DNA from: DATMNI01 sp035570275
GTDB lineage: Bacteria > Acidobacteriota > Terriglobia > Bryobacterales > Bryobacteraceae
DNA length: 22,011 nt
Direction: 5' to 3'
Assembly: GCA_035570275.1 (NCBI GenBank)
Contig: DATMNI010000337.1
Coordinates: 1-22,011 of the forward strand
A program made the position numbers and the translations under genes. The notes beneath the pieces are model-generated. The model was not told where the DNA came from and did no database searches. It saw only the letters and a program-made list of their open reading frames with translations. Within the stretch, counting starts at the first letter, position 1, and the number at the start of each line of letters is the position of its first letter. Below, in pieces: positions 15,892 to 22,011 of this stretch.

Positions 15892-16914
15892 TTAAAACTG
15901 CTCTAGGAATCTGAGGTCGCCGCCCTGCAAATGGCGGACGTCGTCAATGGCGTAGCGCATCATCACCAGACGGGTGAGGCCCAGACCGAAGGCGAAGCCG
16001 CCCCACGCTTCGGGATCGATGCCGCTCAAGCGCAGCACATTGGGATGCACCAGGCCGCAGGGCATCAGTTCCACCCAGCCGCTCTGCTTGCAAACCGGGC
16101 AACCGGAGCCGCCGCAGATCAAGCATTGGATGTCGAGTTCAAAACCGGGTTCGACGAACGGAAAATAGCCGGGCCGGAGGCGCACCGTCACCTCCCGCTT
16201 GAAGATCGCAGTGAGCAGCGTCTTCATGAAATACAGCAGGTGCGCCACGGAGACGTCGCGGTCCACCATCATGCCTTCGAGTTGATAGAAGGTGTGCTCG
16301 TGAGAGGCGTCCACGCTTTCATTGCGGAACACGCGGCCGGGCGCGATCATGCGGAGCGGCGGACCCAGGCGTTCCATACCCCGCACCTGGACGGGTGAGG
16401 TGTGGGTGCGCAGCAGATTGCCTCCGTCCAGCCAGAAGGTGTCCTGCATGTCGCGCGCCGGGTGGTCCTGCGGAATGTTCAGGGCGTCGAAGTTGTGGTA
16501 TTCGGTCTCAACCTCGGGTCCATCCAGCACGGCGAAGCCAAGCGATACGAAGAGTTCTTCCAGCTCGCGTTGGATGCGGGTGATGGGGTGGAGGTGGCCG
16601 CGCCGCGGGCCCTCGGCAGGCAGCGTGAGATCGAGCCATTCGGCGTCGAGCCGCGCGCGCAGGGCGGCTTCGTCGAACTCCCGCATCCTGGCATCGAGCG
16701 CCGTTTCAAGGGACTGCTTGGCGGCATTGAGCAGCTTGCCGATGCGCGCTTTCTCTGCGGGGGCAAGCTTGCCCATCTCTTTGCTGACCAGCGCCAGCGC
16801 GCCTTTGCGGCCCAGGGCCTGGACCCGGACGCCTTCGAGTTCCTCGGCGGTCTGCGCGGATTCAATTCGCGCCAGGGAACCGGTTTCCAGTTCCCGTATG
16901 GATTGATCGAGCAT
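15892..16914 (-). CDS. pheS: Phenylalanyl-tRNA synthetase alpha subunit PheS
   Basis: The 340-residue catalytic alpha chain. An N-terminal coiled-coil arm (1-90) is followed by the class II core: motif 1 region GHLHPITRIQRELEELFVSLGF (106-127), motif 2 RVFRNESVDASHEHTFYQLEG (194-214) and motif 3 GLGLTRLVMMRYAIDD (310-325). A Cys cluster (C264, C267, C272, C275 in CLICGGSGCPVC) marks the zinc-binding version of the enzyme. ATG 16914 is chosen for the family start MLDQSIRELE. The frame stays open to 17433 but the extra sequence is unrelated. A -10-like TACAAT (16931-16936) lies 17 nt upstream; the -35 is weak. It leads the run that continues through pheT and the HNH gene. Confidence 0.96.
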   Translation of the reverse strand: MLDQSIRELETGSLARIESAQTAEELEGVRVQALGRKGALALVSKEMGKLAPAEKARIGKLLNAAKQSLETALDARMREFDEAALRARLDAEWLDLTLPAEGPRRGHLHPITRIQRELEELFVSLGFAVLDGPEVETEYHNFDALNIPQDHPARDMQDTFWLDGGNLLRTHTSPVQVRGMERLGPPLRMIAPGRVFRNESVDASHEHTFYQLEGMMVDRDVSVAHLLYFMKTLLTAIFKREVTVRLRPGYFPFVEPGFELDIQCLICGGSGCPVCKQSGWVELMPCGLVHPNVLRLSGIDPEAWGGFAFGLGLTRLVMMRYAIDDVRHLQGGDLRFLEQF

Positions 16915-17378
16915 TTGTGTGGAGTTTCCTATTGTAACCGAGAAGAGATGCTGGAGGGCCGAGATCGGACGCCGGTCGGGGCTGCGGGGCGGCGGCTGAG
17001 CGTGACCGAAGAAGTCGCCACCGGCGGTGCGCGGAGTCTCGCCGCGCCAAAGGCCGCACCGAGCACCATCAATCCAAAGGTCCTCTGCGCTACGCCGACG
17101 AGCAGCGGCGCGATCAGTTCCTGTGTCTCCCGCCAGCGAAAGGCAAGGATGGTGCCCAAGCTGCCTTAGCTGTAGATGCGGGTGGCGTTGATGGCGTGGG
17201 CGCGCCAAACGGACTCTGCGGGGAACGCCGGAGCGGGCAGGTGTACGGCGGGCGGGAACTTGGCGGCCAGGCCGGACAGTGGCAGAACCGCCGCCTCGCA
17301 GCTCCTTGGCTCCGAGATCGCAGACGGCTGCTCTGTCCGCACCTACTGGGCTGGAACTGACATCGACGGCTCCAAGGG
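16915..17378. other. Region without a confident gene upstream of pheS
   Basis: Apart from the TACAAT upstream of pheS I can support nothing here. On the minus strand an open stretch 17342-17166 (58 codons, GTG start, high GC at third positions, Pro/Ala-rich, ending WRAHAINATRIYS) and another at 17159-16929 could be gene ends or chance frames. On the plus strand, ADGCSVRTYWAGTDIDGSK (17325-17375) may be the frameshifted front of the remnant that follows. Confidence 0.4.
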
Positions 17379-17621
17379 GTGTGCCACCAGTACGGAGGCG
17401 ACAGCGAAAGTGGTCTCCAGCCCGCGGGTGCATCGGATAACTGGCGCTGCCTGGCAGTAGAGAATCTCAGCCAGGTGGAACTGCTCGATGGCCCTTGGCA
17501 AGCCGCAGCGAATCACTCGCGCCCCCAAACCTGCATCGAAGAAGTCGAACTGGATGTAGATGACTACCCTGAACCCGCTCCGTCTACTCCACCACCCAGC
17601 CCAAAAAGTGCAAAACTCTAG
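17379..17621 (+). pseudogene. Possible WYL-like protein C-terminal remnant
   Basis: A plus-strand frame of 80 residues. It contains YGGDSESG, NWRCLAVENLSQVELLDGPW and NHSRPQTCIEEVELDV, then a Pro-rich tail. The GG-x-S-x-SG ... W-R ... V-x-LLD layout resembles the C-terminal half of small WYL-like proteins. There is no good start: an in-frame TGA lies just upstream, and a related-looking segment continues in another frame before about 17375. I read it as a decayed, frameshifted gene. It overlaps minus-strand open frames and converges on the dCTP deaminase fragment. Recognition is weak. Confidence 0.3.
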
Positions 17622-17785
17622 TCTAGCGTGAAGCGCTTTATCGGCCTCCAGAAAACCGTGCCGAGACGCAGGTCAACTGAAGCGGGTTGGACTTGCTCGG
17701 CTTCAGTAAAGACTTCGGCACCTGCCTCAGCGCGAAAGTCGAGTTCCGGCAACAGGGCGCGAAGGTCTCTATCGCAAAGGTACAT
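17618..17785 (-). pseudogene. N-terminal fragment of a dCTP deaminase (Dcd-like)
   Basis: ATG 17785 opens 55 codons reading MYLCDRDLRALLPEL, then EQVQPASVDLRLGTVFWRP, then a TAG. This is the beginning of the dCTP deaminase/dUTPase-like family, which begins L-S/C-D-R-x-I-R and carries Q-P-A-S-V-D-L-R-L. The full protein is roughly 180-200 residues, so the active-site region and most of the fold are missing. No continuation is found downstream in any frame. It starts 3 nt after the end of the preceding remnant, so it was part of the same operon. Dcd-type enzymes deplete dCTP, including in known phage-defence systems; this copy cannot be active. Confidence 0.7.
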
Positions 17786-17788
17786 CAG

Positions 17789-17895
17789 CTAAGACCCGAT
17801 CCAGGCGCGAATATCTTTCATCGCGAAGCTTCTAAGGCGGTCTCGCCGCGATAGTTCGTATAAAGGATTCTGACGGCCTTATTTTCTTCACTCAT
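17789..17895 (-). pseudogene. WYL-like small protein with internal deletion and frameshift
   Basis: ATG 17895 gives MSEENKAVRILYTNYRGETA, the start of a common small hypothetical protein, and then stops at 17818 after 25 codons. In the next frame LRSFAMKDIRAWIGS ends at TAG 17791-17789, the usual end of the same protein (D/S-F-A-M/L-K-D-I-x-A). The two ends meet at about 17835, so roughly 35 middle codons have been lost with a frame change. It sits 19 nt after the zinc-ribbon gene and 3 nt before the dCTP deaminase start. Family recognition is from memory. Confidence 0.6.
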
Positions 17896-17914
17896 TCTTT
17901 AACCACCAATCGAA

Positions 17915-19081
17915 TCAGATTGTCTCCGGCAAGAGGCCGAGGTCGTGCTTGTGGAGCGGTCGGACAGCGAACTTCTCAAGCTGCCCGAGCACGAGCGGGA
18001 GCGGGTTCGAGACGACCTTGCGCAACCGTCCGGGTGTTGGCACGTCCCGCTCGCACGTGTCGCATCGTTGAGAGGTTGCCGGCGTGAATGCGAGGTCGCC
18101 TTCGCTGAGAATTCCCTCGCCGCACGAGGTGCACGTCACTGTCGTGACGCGATCCTTCAATGACGGCAGGATCGCCTGTGCCATATAGAGTCGGACCATG
18201 ACCGGGTCGAAAGCGATGCCGTCGATCGTGACGGTCCCGTAGGTCTCATCCGTTTCCGGCCATTGCGCTCCTTCTTTGAACGTGTGGACGTGGATGCCTT
18301 CCTCCTCTGCTCCCTTACCGGTCCAGATGAATGCTGGGTTTGATCCCCAGATTTGAATGCCGCCGGGGAAATCCTGCTGACGGATCTTGAGCTTCTTCGT
18401 CGAAGGTTTCGGGGCACGGGTTTGGACTCCGCATGCGTCGCGCACGCCGCAGATCGGGTTCCCGATACCTGTTTGCGTATCCCTGAAGTGCTTGCCACAC
18501 CCGGCGCACAAATGCCGCGAGTGCGGGTGGACGCTGAACCAGTCCCGATCCAGATGCGAGTACTTGCAGTAGGTGCAGCGGACCTCGCGCATCGTGTAGC
18601 CGAAAACGGTCGTTGCCATGTAGTAGATCGCGTCCAACTCATCGACGTGCAGACCGTCCTCGGGGAGGTCCTTGCCAATTATCCGAACAGCGCGGAAGGT
18701 GTTGTCTAGCTCCTTCTCGCTGTCGGCCGTGACGCGGCAGTGCACGTGGATACCGCGATCCAATGGCTGCGTGGTCGTGTCGTACACGGGCGGGACGGCA
18801 CCCCAGAGCGCAACGCCACCCGGATACTTCGCGAAGTCCAGCGTCAGGATATCCTTCTCCGCGATGGGCGGGAAGTGTGCGGTACGGCAGGCGGTCGCTG
18901 GCTTGCCATACTTCGCGGTCGCATCCGCTCGATGCTTCAGGCACCAGTACCGCGTGCCCCCGTCGCGTCGCTTACCGACGGAAACGATGTGGCATGCGTT
19001 GCCTTCCGGCATCGGCGTCCTCTTCGTTCCAAAGATTGTATGTTGTTCGGCTTCTCGTCGCTGGATCATGGCCTTCTTCAT
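17915..19081 (-). CDS. Unrecognised protein with duplicated zinc-ribbon module
   Basis: I do not recognise this 388-residue protein. It contains two copies of one module: about 79-203 and 230-348. Each has PGG (88-90; 239-241), a 22-residue block from W to GIHVH (93-114; 245-266), then V-x-I-x-G, and finally a Cys4 ribbon with exactly 19 residues between the CxxC pairs (C169/C172-C192/C195; C317/C320-C340/C343). A Cys/His-rich N-terminus (C30-H31, C47, H50, C65) may bind another metal. There is no signal peptide or membrane segment, so it is cytosolic. A nucleic-acid or nucleotide role is inferred from ribbons and neighbours only. ATG 19081 has GGGAG upstream and lies 13 nt after the preceding gene. 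Confidence 0.75.
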   Translation of the reverse strand: MKKAMIQRREAEQHTIFGTKRTPMPEGNACHIVSVGKRRDGGTRYWCLKHRADATAKYGKPATACRTAHFPPIAEKDILTLDFAKYPGGVALWGAVPPVYDTTTQPLDRGIHVHCRVTADSEKELDNTFRAVRIIGKDLPEDGLHVDELDAIYYMATTVFGYTMREVRCTYCKYSHLDRDWFSVHPHSRHLCAGCGKHFRDTQTGIGNPICGVRDACGVQTRAPKPSTKKLKIRQQDFPGGIQIWGSNPAFIWTGKGAEEEGIHVHTFKEGAQWPETDETYGTVTIDGIAFDPVMVRLYMAQAILPSLKDRVTTVTCTSCGEGILSEGDLAFTPATSQRCDTCERDVPTPGRLRKVVSNPLPLVLGQLEKFAVRPLHKHDLGLLPETI

Positions 19082-19094
19082 GCAGGACTCCCGT

Positions 19095-19682
19095 CTAGTT
19101 GTTGCTGCCTTTGAGGCTCGCGAGCCATGCTCGCAGTTCGAGAATCTGTTTTTCGTCTAGTTTCGTCCCCCAGCGACCGACGACCTCGACCAGAGAGCTG
19201 CCGTGTTTGTGCAGGATGTCGCGTAACGCCTCAAGCGTTTCGTCGCGTCCGCGATCGATCTCCTCATCAGTCGTGAGCACGAGGAGGTTCGTGCCGATTA
19301 CGTAGTTCTTGATGCGCTTCTCGAACGAATTGTGGTCGTCGAGGTTGTGGGTGTCGAGTTTGTGCTGCTTGCCATTTGCACTGATGATGACGTTTCCGGT
19401 AAGCTGGCCATCCGGGAGCCGGTGCAGCCGTTGCTCTGGGAACTGCTGATACGCAGTGAGGGGATCGATCTTCGCGGCGATCTCGAACCCGCCCATCACG
19501 TACTGTGGCGCGACAGGGATTTTGCCGGAGGCTACGAAAATGTGGTCTCCCTGTTGTAGCTGCTTCCGCACGTCCGGGCGACATGCCCCGAGCGTCGGAT
19601 TCGGACCAAGGTACGGGTCTTTGACGTGTTTGCCGAGTTGCGGGTCATAGCCTGACCGCGTGATGAAGATCTTTCCCACCAT
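19095..19682 (-). CDS. Nmad2-like (nucleotide-modification-associated) protein
   Basis: A 195-residue cytosolic protein. The N-terminal block GPNPTLGACRPDVRKQLQQGDHIFVASG (26-53, in two halves) resembles the Nmad2-type domain, where a G-x-x-P-N-P ... C-x-P ... R ... GD-x-I-x-G pattern recurs in DNA-modification islands. The GD-x-I-F-x-x-S part is also PUA/ASCH-like. The C-terminus (140-190) is helical and charged. It starts 6 nt after the antitoxin-protease stop and is followed within 13 nt by the zinc-ribbon gene, so all are one transcript. No modification enzyme is visible in the operon. It might read a modified nucleotide or base; this is inference. Confidence 0.55.
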   Translation of the reverse strand: MVGKIFITRSGYDPQLGKHVKDPYLGPNPTLGACRPDVRKQLQQGDHIFVASGKIPVAPQYVMGGFEIAAKIDPLTAYQQFPEQRLHRLPDGQLTGNVIISANGKQHKLDTHNLDDHNSFEKRIKNYVIGTNLLVLTTDEEIDRGRDETLEALRDILHKHGSSLVEVVGRWGTKLDEKQILELRAWLASLKGSNN

Positions 19683-19688
19683 ATCGAC

Positions 19689-20807
19689 CTACTTCTCCTC
19701 TTTAAACCCCCAGTCGAGTTTTTGCTTGAGCGTGTTCCCCTGGTGCGGTGCGATCACGCCGTCATGTTGCAGTCGCCCAACCACGATCCCCGGACCAACG
19801 CCAACGGTTTCGGAGAACTCGTGGATGGAATCATTGGTAAATGTGCCCGCGCGCACAAATGCTCCGAGCTGCGCGGGCGGAATGAGCGTGTCGGCCGAGA
19901 ACCTGTTCGCCTCTGTTTCGACCTGTTGCATTTCAGGATCGACCACTCGATCAGACAAGTCGTCCTCCGCGTTATCGACCACAAATGGTCGCTTGCTCCG
20001 GTGCAGCAATAAGTGCCCGACCTCGTGAAAGAACGTGAACCAGAACTGGTCATCCGTCTTGTACCTGATGGTGAGTCCGATCAATGCCCTCTTTTCCGTC
20101 AGCCAACGAGCACAACCGCTGATGCCCGTATTGCGGAGCGCAGGGACCACTACAAACGCGACGCCGAGCTTGGCGCACAGATCTTGTAATGGGTCCAACA
20201 CGTCCTCGATTCGTCGCGTCGTGAACTGACGGAGCGGGTTGATCGCTGCGCGCAGTCTTGCAGCATCAAAGTCAACGAGCTCCAATCCACGGGCGATGAT
20301 CTCGGTCTCACGCACCCATGCGGCAATGGCTTCCTCGCGAGTCTTCACCGTGCGAGTTTGTCGATACTGGGGTGCCGAGGCACGCCAAACGTTCGCCCAG
20401 CTTTCCGGCGACGTCACCCCAAAGAATCCCAGGAGCACATCAGCGTCGGACCGCCCTTCTGGTAGGGAGAATTGGAGTTGGCGCATCTCCTTGAGTGGAA
20501 AGTGACGGACCCACTCATCCCATCCTGGTGCCTTCGCGTCCTCACGGCGTCGCGCCTCGACTTCGTCAAATTGCCGTTGCAGGTTCAACCAGAGGTGTGC
20601 GGGCCGCTGGAATGCTTTCTCGAATGCCAGCGCGGTCGTTGGCGTGATCGGTGACTTGCCGTTGCAAATCTCGCTGATGGTCTTCGGCGTGAGACCGGTG
20701 CGCCGCGCGAGGTCTCGTTGCGACCATCCGTAGAAGTCGAGATACTCTTGTACCGTCTCGCCGGGGTGCGGGACGGTGATTGGTTCAAAACTGATATTGC
20801 TATCCAT
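19689..20807 (-). CDS. XRE antitoxin fused to ImmA/IrrE metallopeptidase
   Basis: A 372-residue two-domain regulator. Residues 15-70 are a HigA-type helix-turn-helix (GETVQEYLDFYGWSQRDLARRTGLTPKTISEICNGKSPIT). Residues 200-345 are an ImmA/IrrE zinc peptidase with HEVGH (261-265) and the downstream ligand in ETEANRFSAD (E299). In this class the HTH represses its own operon, and the protease is expected to cut a partner or the repressor on a damage or infection signal. ATG 20807 is chosen over upstream in-frame codons (to 20876) because DSNISFEPITVPHPGE is the normal family start. It overlaps the toxin stop by 8 nt. The peptidase domain makes this more than a simple antitoxin. Confidence 0.85.
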   Translation of the reverse strand: MDSNISFEPITVPHPGETVQEYLDFYGWSQRDLARRTGLTPKTISEICNGKSPITPTTALAFEKAFQRPAHLWLNLQRQFDEVEARRREDAKAPGWDEWVRHFPLKEMRQLQFSLPEGRSDADVLLGFFGVTSPESWANVWRASAPQYRQTRTVKTREEAIAAWVRETEIIARGLELVDFDAARLRAAINPLRQFTTRRIEDVLDPLQDLCAKLGVAFVVVPALRNTGISGCARWLTEKRALIGLTIRYKTDDQFWFTFFHEVGHLLLHRSKRPFVVDNAEDDLSDRVVDPEMQQVETEANRFSADTLIPPAQLGAFVRAGTFTNDSIHEFSETVGVGPGIVVGRLQHDGVIAPHQGNTLKQKLDWGFKEEK

Positions 20808-21138
20808 GAGTGTCCTCGATAGCGGTGACGTCAATCGATGTGATTGACTTCCATCGCTCTTGTTCATCGGCCACATTCGGCTCTTTGGTCGCTTGGAACA
20901 GCAACCGGTATGGTTGGTTCAGATCGACCGAGAATGTACCCTTACGGTCTCCTTTCAGTTCATGGCACCGTTCCGGCCCCGAATTCGCTGGCCAGAAATC
21001 GGCCAGCGAGTCCGCGGCATACAGGGCTGCCAGTCGTAAGGCGATCTTCTTCGCCATGTTCACGCCGTATTCGCGTTGGCGGGCAGCCGGATCGTTCGCC
21101 ACTTTGCGCAGCCGCTTGTCGCTGATAGAAATATCCAT
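20800..21138 (-). CDS. RelE/HigB-like toxin
   Basis: A 112-residue toxin of the RelE/ParE fold. Diagnostic segments are CHELKGDRKGTFSVDLNQPYRLLFQ (58-82), with the LKG-x-x-x-G-x-x-S-V-x-x-x-x-x-YRL pattern of ribosome-dependent mRNA interferases, and a final beta-strand (SITSIDVTAIEDTHG). An N-terminal helical arm (RQREYGVNMAKKIALRLAALYAADSL) is typical. ATG 21138 follows AGGGGA at good spacing; the adjacent TTG 21141 is not needed. It is the first gene of the accessory operon and overlaps the antitoxin-protease start by 8 nt. Target and activity are inferred from the family. Confidence 0.8.
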   Translation of the reverse strand: MDISISDKRLRKVANDPAARQREYGVNMAKKIALRLAALYAADSLADFWPANSGPERCHELKGDRKGTFSVDLNQPYRLLFQATKEPNVADEQERWKSITSIDVTAIEDTHG

Positions 21139-21152
21139 CAAATTCCCCTATA

Positions 21153-21216
21153 GGTAACCCCCGGAGTGACCTCATCTGTTACCCAAAAGGTAACACGCAC
21201 CGGGGATAGATGTCAA
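21153..21216 (-). promoter_or_regulatory. Accessory-operon promoter with 7-5-7 operator
   Basis: On the minus strand: consensus -35 TTGACA (21211-21216), 18-bp spacer, TG-extended -10 TACCTT (21187-21192). A perfect inverted repeat TGTTACC-caaaa-GGTAACA (21177-21195) covers the -10. An extra half-site GGTAAC lies at 21153-21158 next to the toxin ribosome site. This is the layout expected for autorepression by the HTH protein of this operon. Its 7-5-7 spacing equals that of the higBA operator at 1484-1502, though the bases differ. Confidence 0.55.
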
Positions 21217-22011
21217 GCCGTACCGGGGTTCCGCTCCCGAACAGCCGTCTTCATGGCAAGTTGCAGATCGTCGGGTGCCCTCCACGGCGCGGCCGTTCCG
21301 GACGAGTGGAGGCCCAACAAAAAGGGAACGGTCAAGCGCGCACCTCGCGGATGGTCACGGTGTTCACGCTGCCTTCGTCCGTGAGTGTTAGGGTTAGGGA
21401 TGGTGTCTCTCTAGCACTTCTGCCTTTTTCGGTCGTCGTTTCCCCCGCGGTTGCTTCTACTTGCTCTTGAAAAACGGTGTTAGGTACCGACAAGTCCAAG
21501 TCGGCTTCCCGCCCCGAACCTCAGTTTCAGGATTTCTCCCGTGAAACGCCGTTCCTTTGAGTGAACTCGCCATTCCCGGCAGTCGAAGGTCACCTTGGTC
21601 CGTAGTTGGCATTTGTCCACGTGCGTGTTACGGTTCGCAAACGCCTTTATACCGGTTGTGTATGTGTATGCTTACGCTGTCGGAGATGCACTTCATCGTG
21701 TGAGGTCGTCGGCATTTTATAGCCGCTCCCGCCGCCGCGCGGGAACGCCGAAATCGCAGTCACCGCGAAATCGACTTTATCTTCACCCTGAATTCAAGCG
21801 GTTACAGACATTCGCCCCCGAAACCCCTTCTCACGGGTGCTAATTTGAAATTAGGAGGTCTCGCCCACCACGATGCCTTCGACGGTTTTCTTCCTGGCCA
21901 GGAAGCGTTGCATGTACGGTGGAACTGAACTCTCCCTGGGGCCGTCAACGCCTTCACGGCTGTCTGAGCAGTGCTACGGGGTCGGGGGAGAGATCTTGGG
22001 TTCGAACCCAT
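21217..22011. other. About 800 nt without a confident gene
   Basis: Open frames here are short and none looks like a protein family I know. A minus-strand tail MQRFLARKKTVEGIVVGETS ending at TAA (about 21911-21849) has coding-like third positions but no usable start within the window. I see no tRNA or rRNA. A GC hairpin TCCCGC-cgccgc-GCGGGA lies at 21727-21744. Confidence 0.5.
21840..22010. repeat. Three short perfect palindromes near the window end
   Basis: CTAATTT-g-AAATTAG (21840-21854), CTTCCTGGCCAGGAAG (21890-21905) and TGGGTTCGAACCCA (21997-22010). They are unrelated in sequence but fall within 171 bp in a gene-free stretch. Function is unknown. Confidence 0.7.

Noticed and set aside
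14869..15906. Long plus-strand frame over pheT
   Set aside because: Antisense shadow of pheT with no recognisable domain.
16915..17433. N-terminal extension of pheS
   Set aside because: The open frame continues, but the canonical PheS start is MLDQSIREL at 16914 and the extra part resembles nothing.
21383..21398. Telomere-like TTAGGGTTAGGG
   Set aside because: Only about two units in a bacterial context; chance.
21990..22011. tRNA T-arm-like GGTTCGAACCC at the right edge
   Set aside because: With the T loop fixed, the stem pairs only two to three of five positions on either strand and no D arm or anticodon arm precedes it; the palindrome explains the resemblance.
1..22011. CRISPR arrays, rRNA genes or insertion sequences
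   Set aside because: No regularly spaced repeats, rRNA-like sequence or transposase motifs were seen.

Overview
The window reads as a chromosomal stretch of a GC-rich Gram-negative bacterium. Tat- and Sec-exported enzymes, a periplasmic quinoprotein with its own cytochrome c, and the style of the RpoD, DnaG and PheST proteins suggest Acidobacteriota of the Solibacter/Bryobacter type. That placement is an inference from protein style, not from a marker-gene comparison.

Layout. At 2-748 (+) lies the 3' part of a dipeptide-epimerase-type enolase-superfamily gene, cut by the window edge. Everything confidently coding after it is on the minus strand. A higB-higA toxin-antitoxin pair (1477-788) has a broken toxin. 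A three-gene unit (5079-1539) encodes a Tat-exported DapA-family aldolase/lyase, a periplasmic PQQ-dependent dehydrogenase and a cytochrome c. An HNH nuclease with an EVE/PUA-like N-terminus (5943-5239) follows rpoD. Then comes a long co-directional housekeeping run, in transcription order pheS, pheT, HNH nuclease, AAA ATPase, DUF4276 protein, exported M20-type amidohydrolase, dnaG, rpoD. The HNH, ATPase and DUF4276 genes overlap pheT and one another end to end, so an ATPase/TOPRIM-like defence-type cassette appears to ride on the pheST transcript.

From 21216 down to 17618 there is an accessory operon: RelE/HigB-like toxin, XRE antitoxin fused to an ImmA/IrrE metallopeptidase, an Nmad2-like (nucleotide-modification-associated) protein, and an unrecognised 388-residue protein made of two copies of a zinc-ribbon module. 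It ends in two remnants: a WYL-like small protein with an internal deletion and the N-terminus of a dCTP deaminase. Junctions run from an 8-nt overlap to a 19-nt gap. A promoter with an overlapping 7-5-7 palindrome precedes it. This is the best candidate for an undescribed system.

Two smaller novelties stand out. Between pheS and pheT there are three 18-bp tandem repeats. Each encodes a five-codon mini-ORF ending in a Phe codon, and their stops and starts abut from the pheS stop to a likely TTG start of pheT. The higB toxin carries a +1 frameshift; repairing it restores a stop that overlaps the higA start as ATGA. The stretches 16915-17617 and 21217-22011 hold no confident gene. The first has probable gene debris, the second a group of short perfect palindromes.
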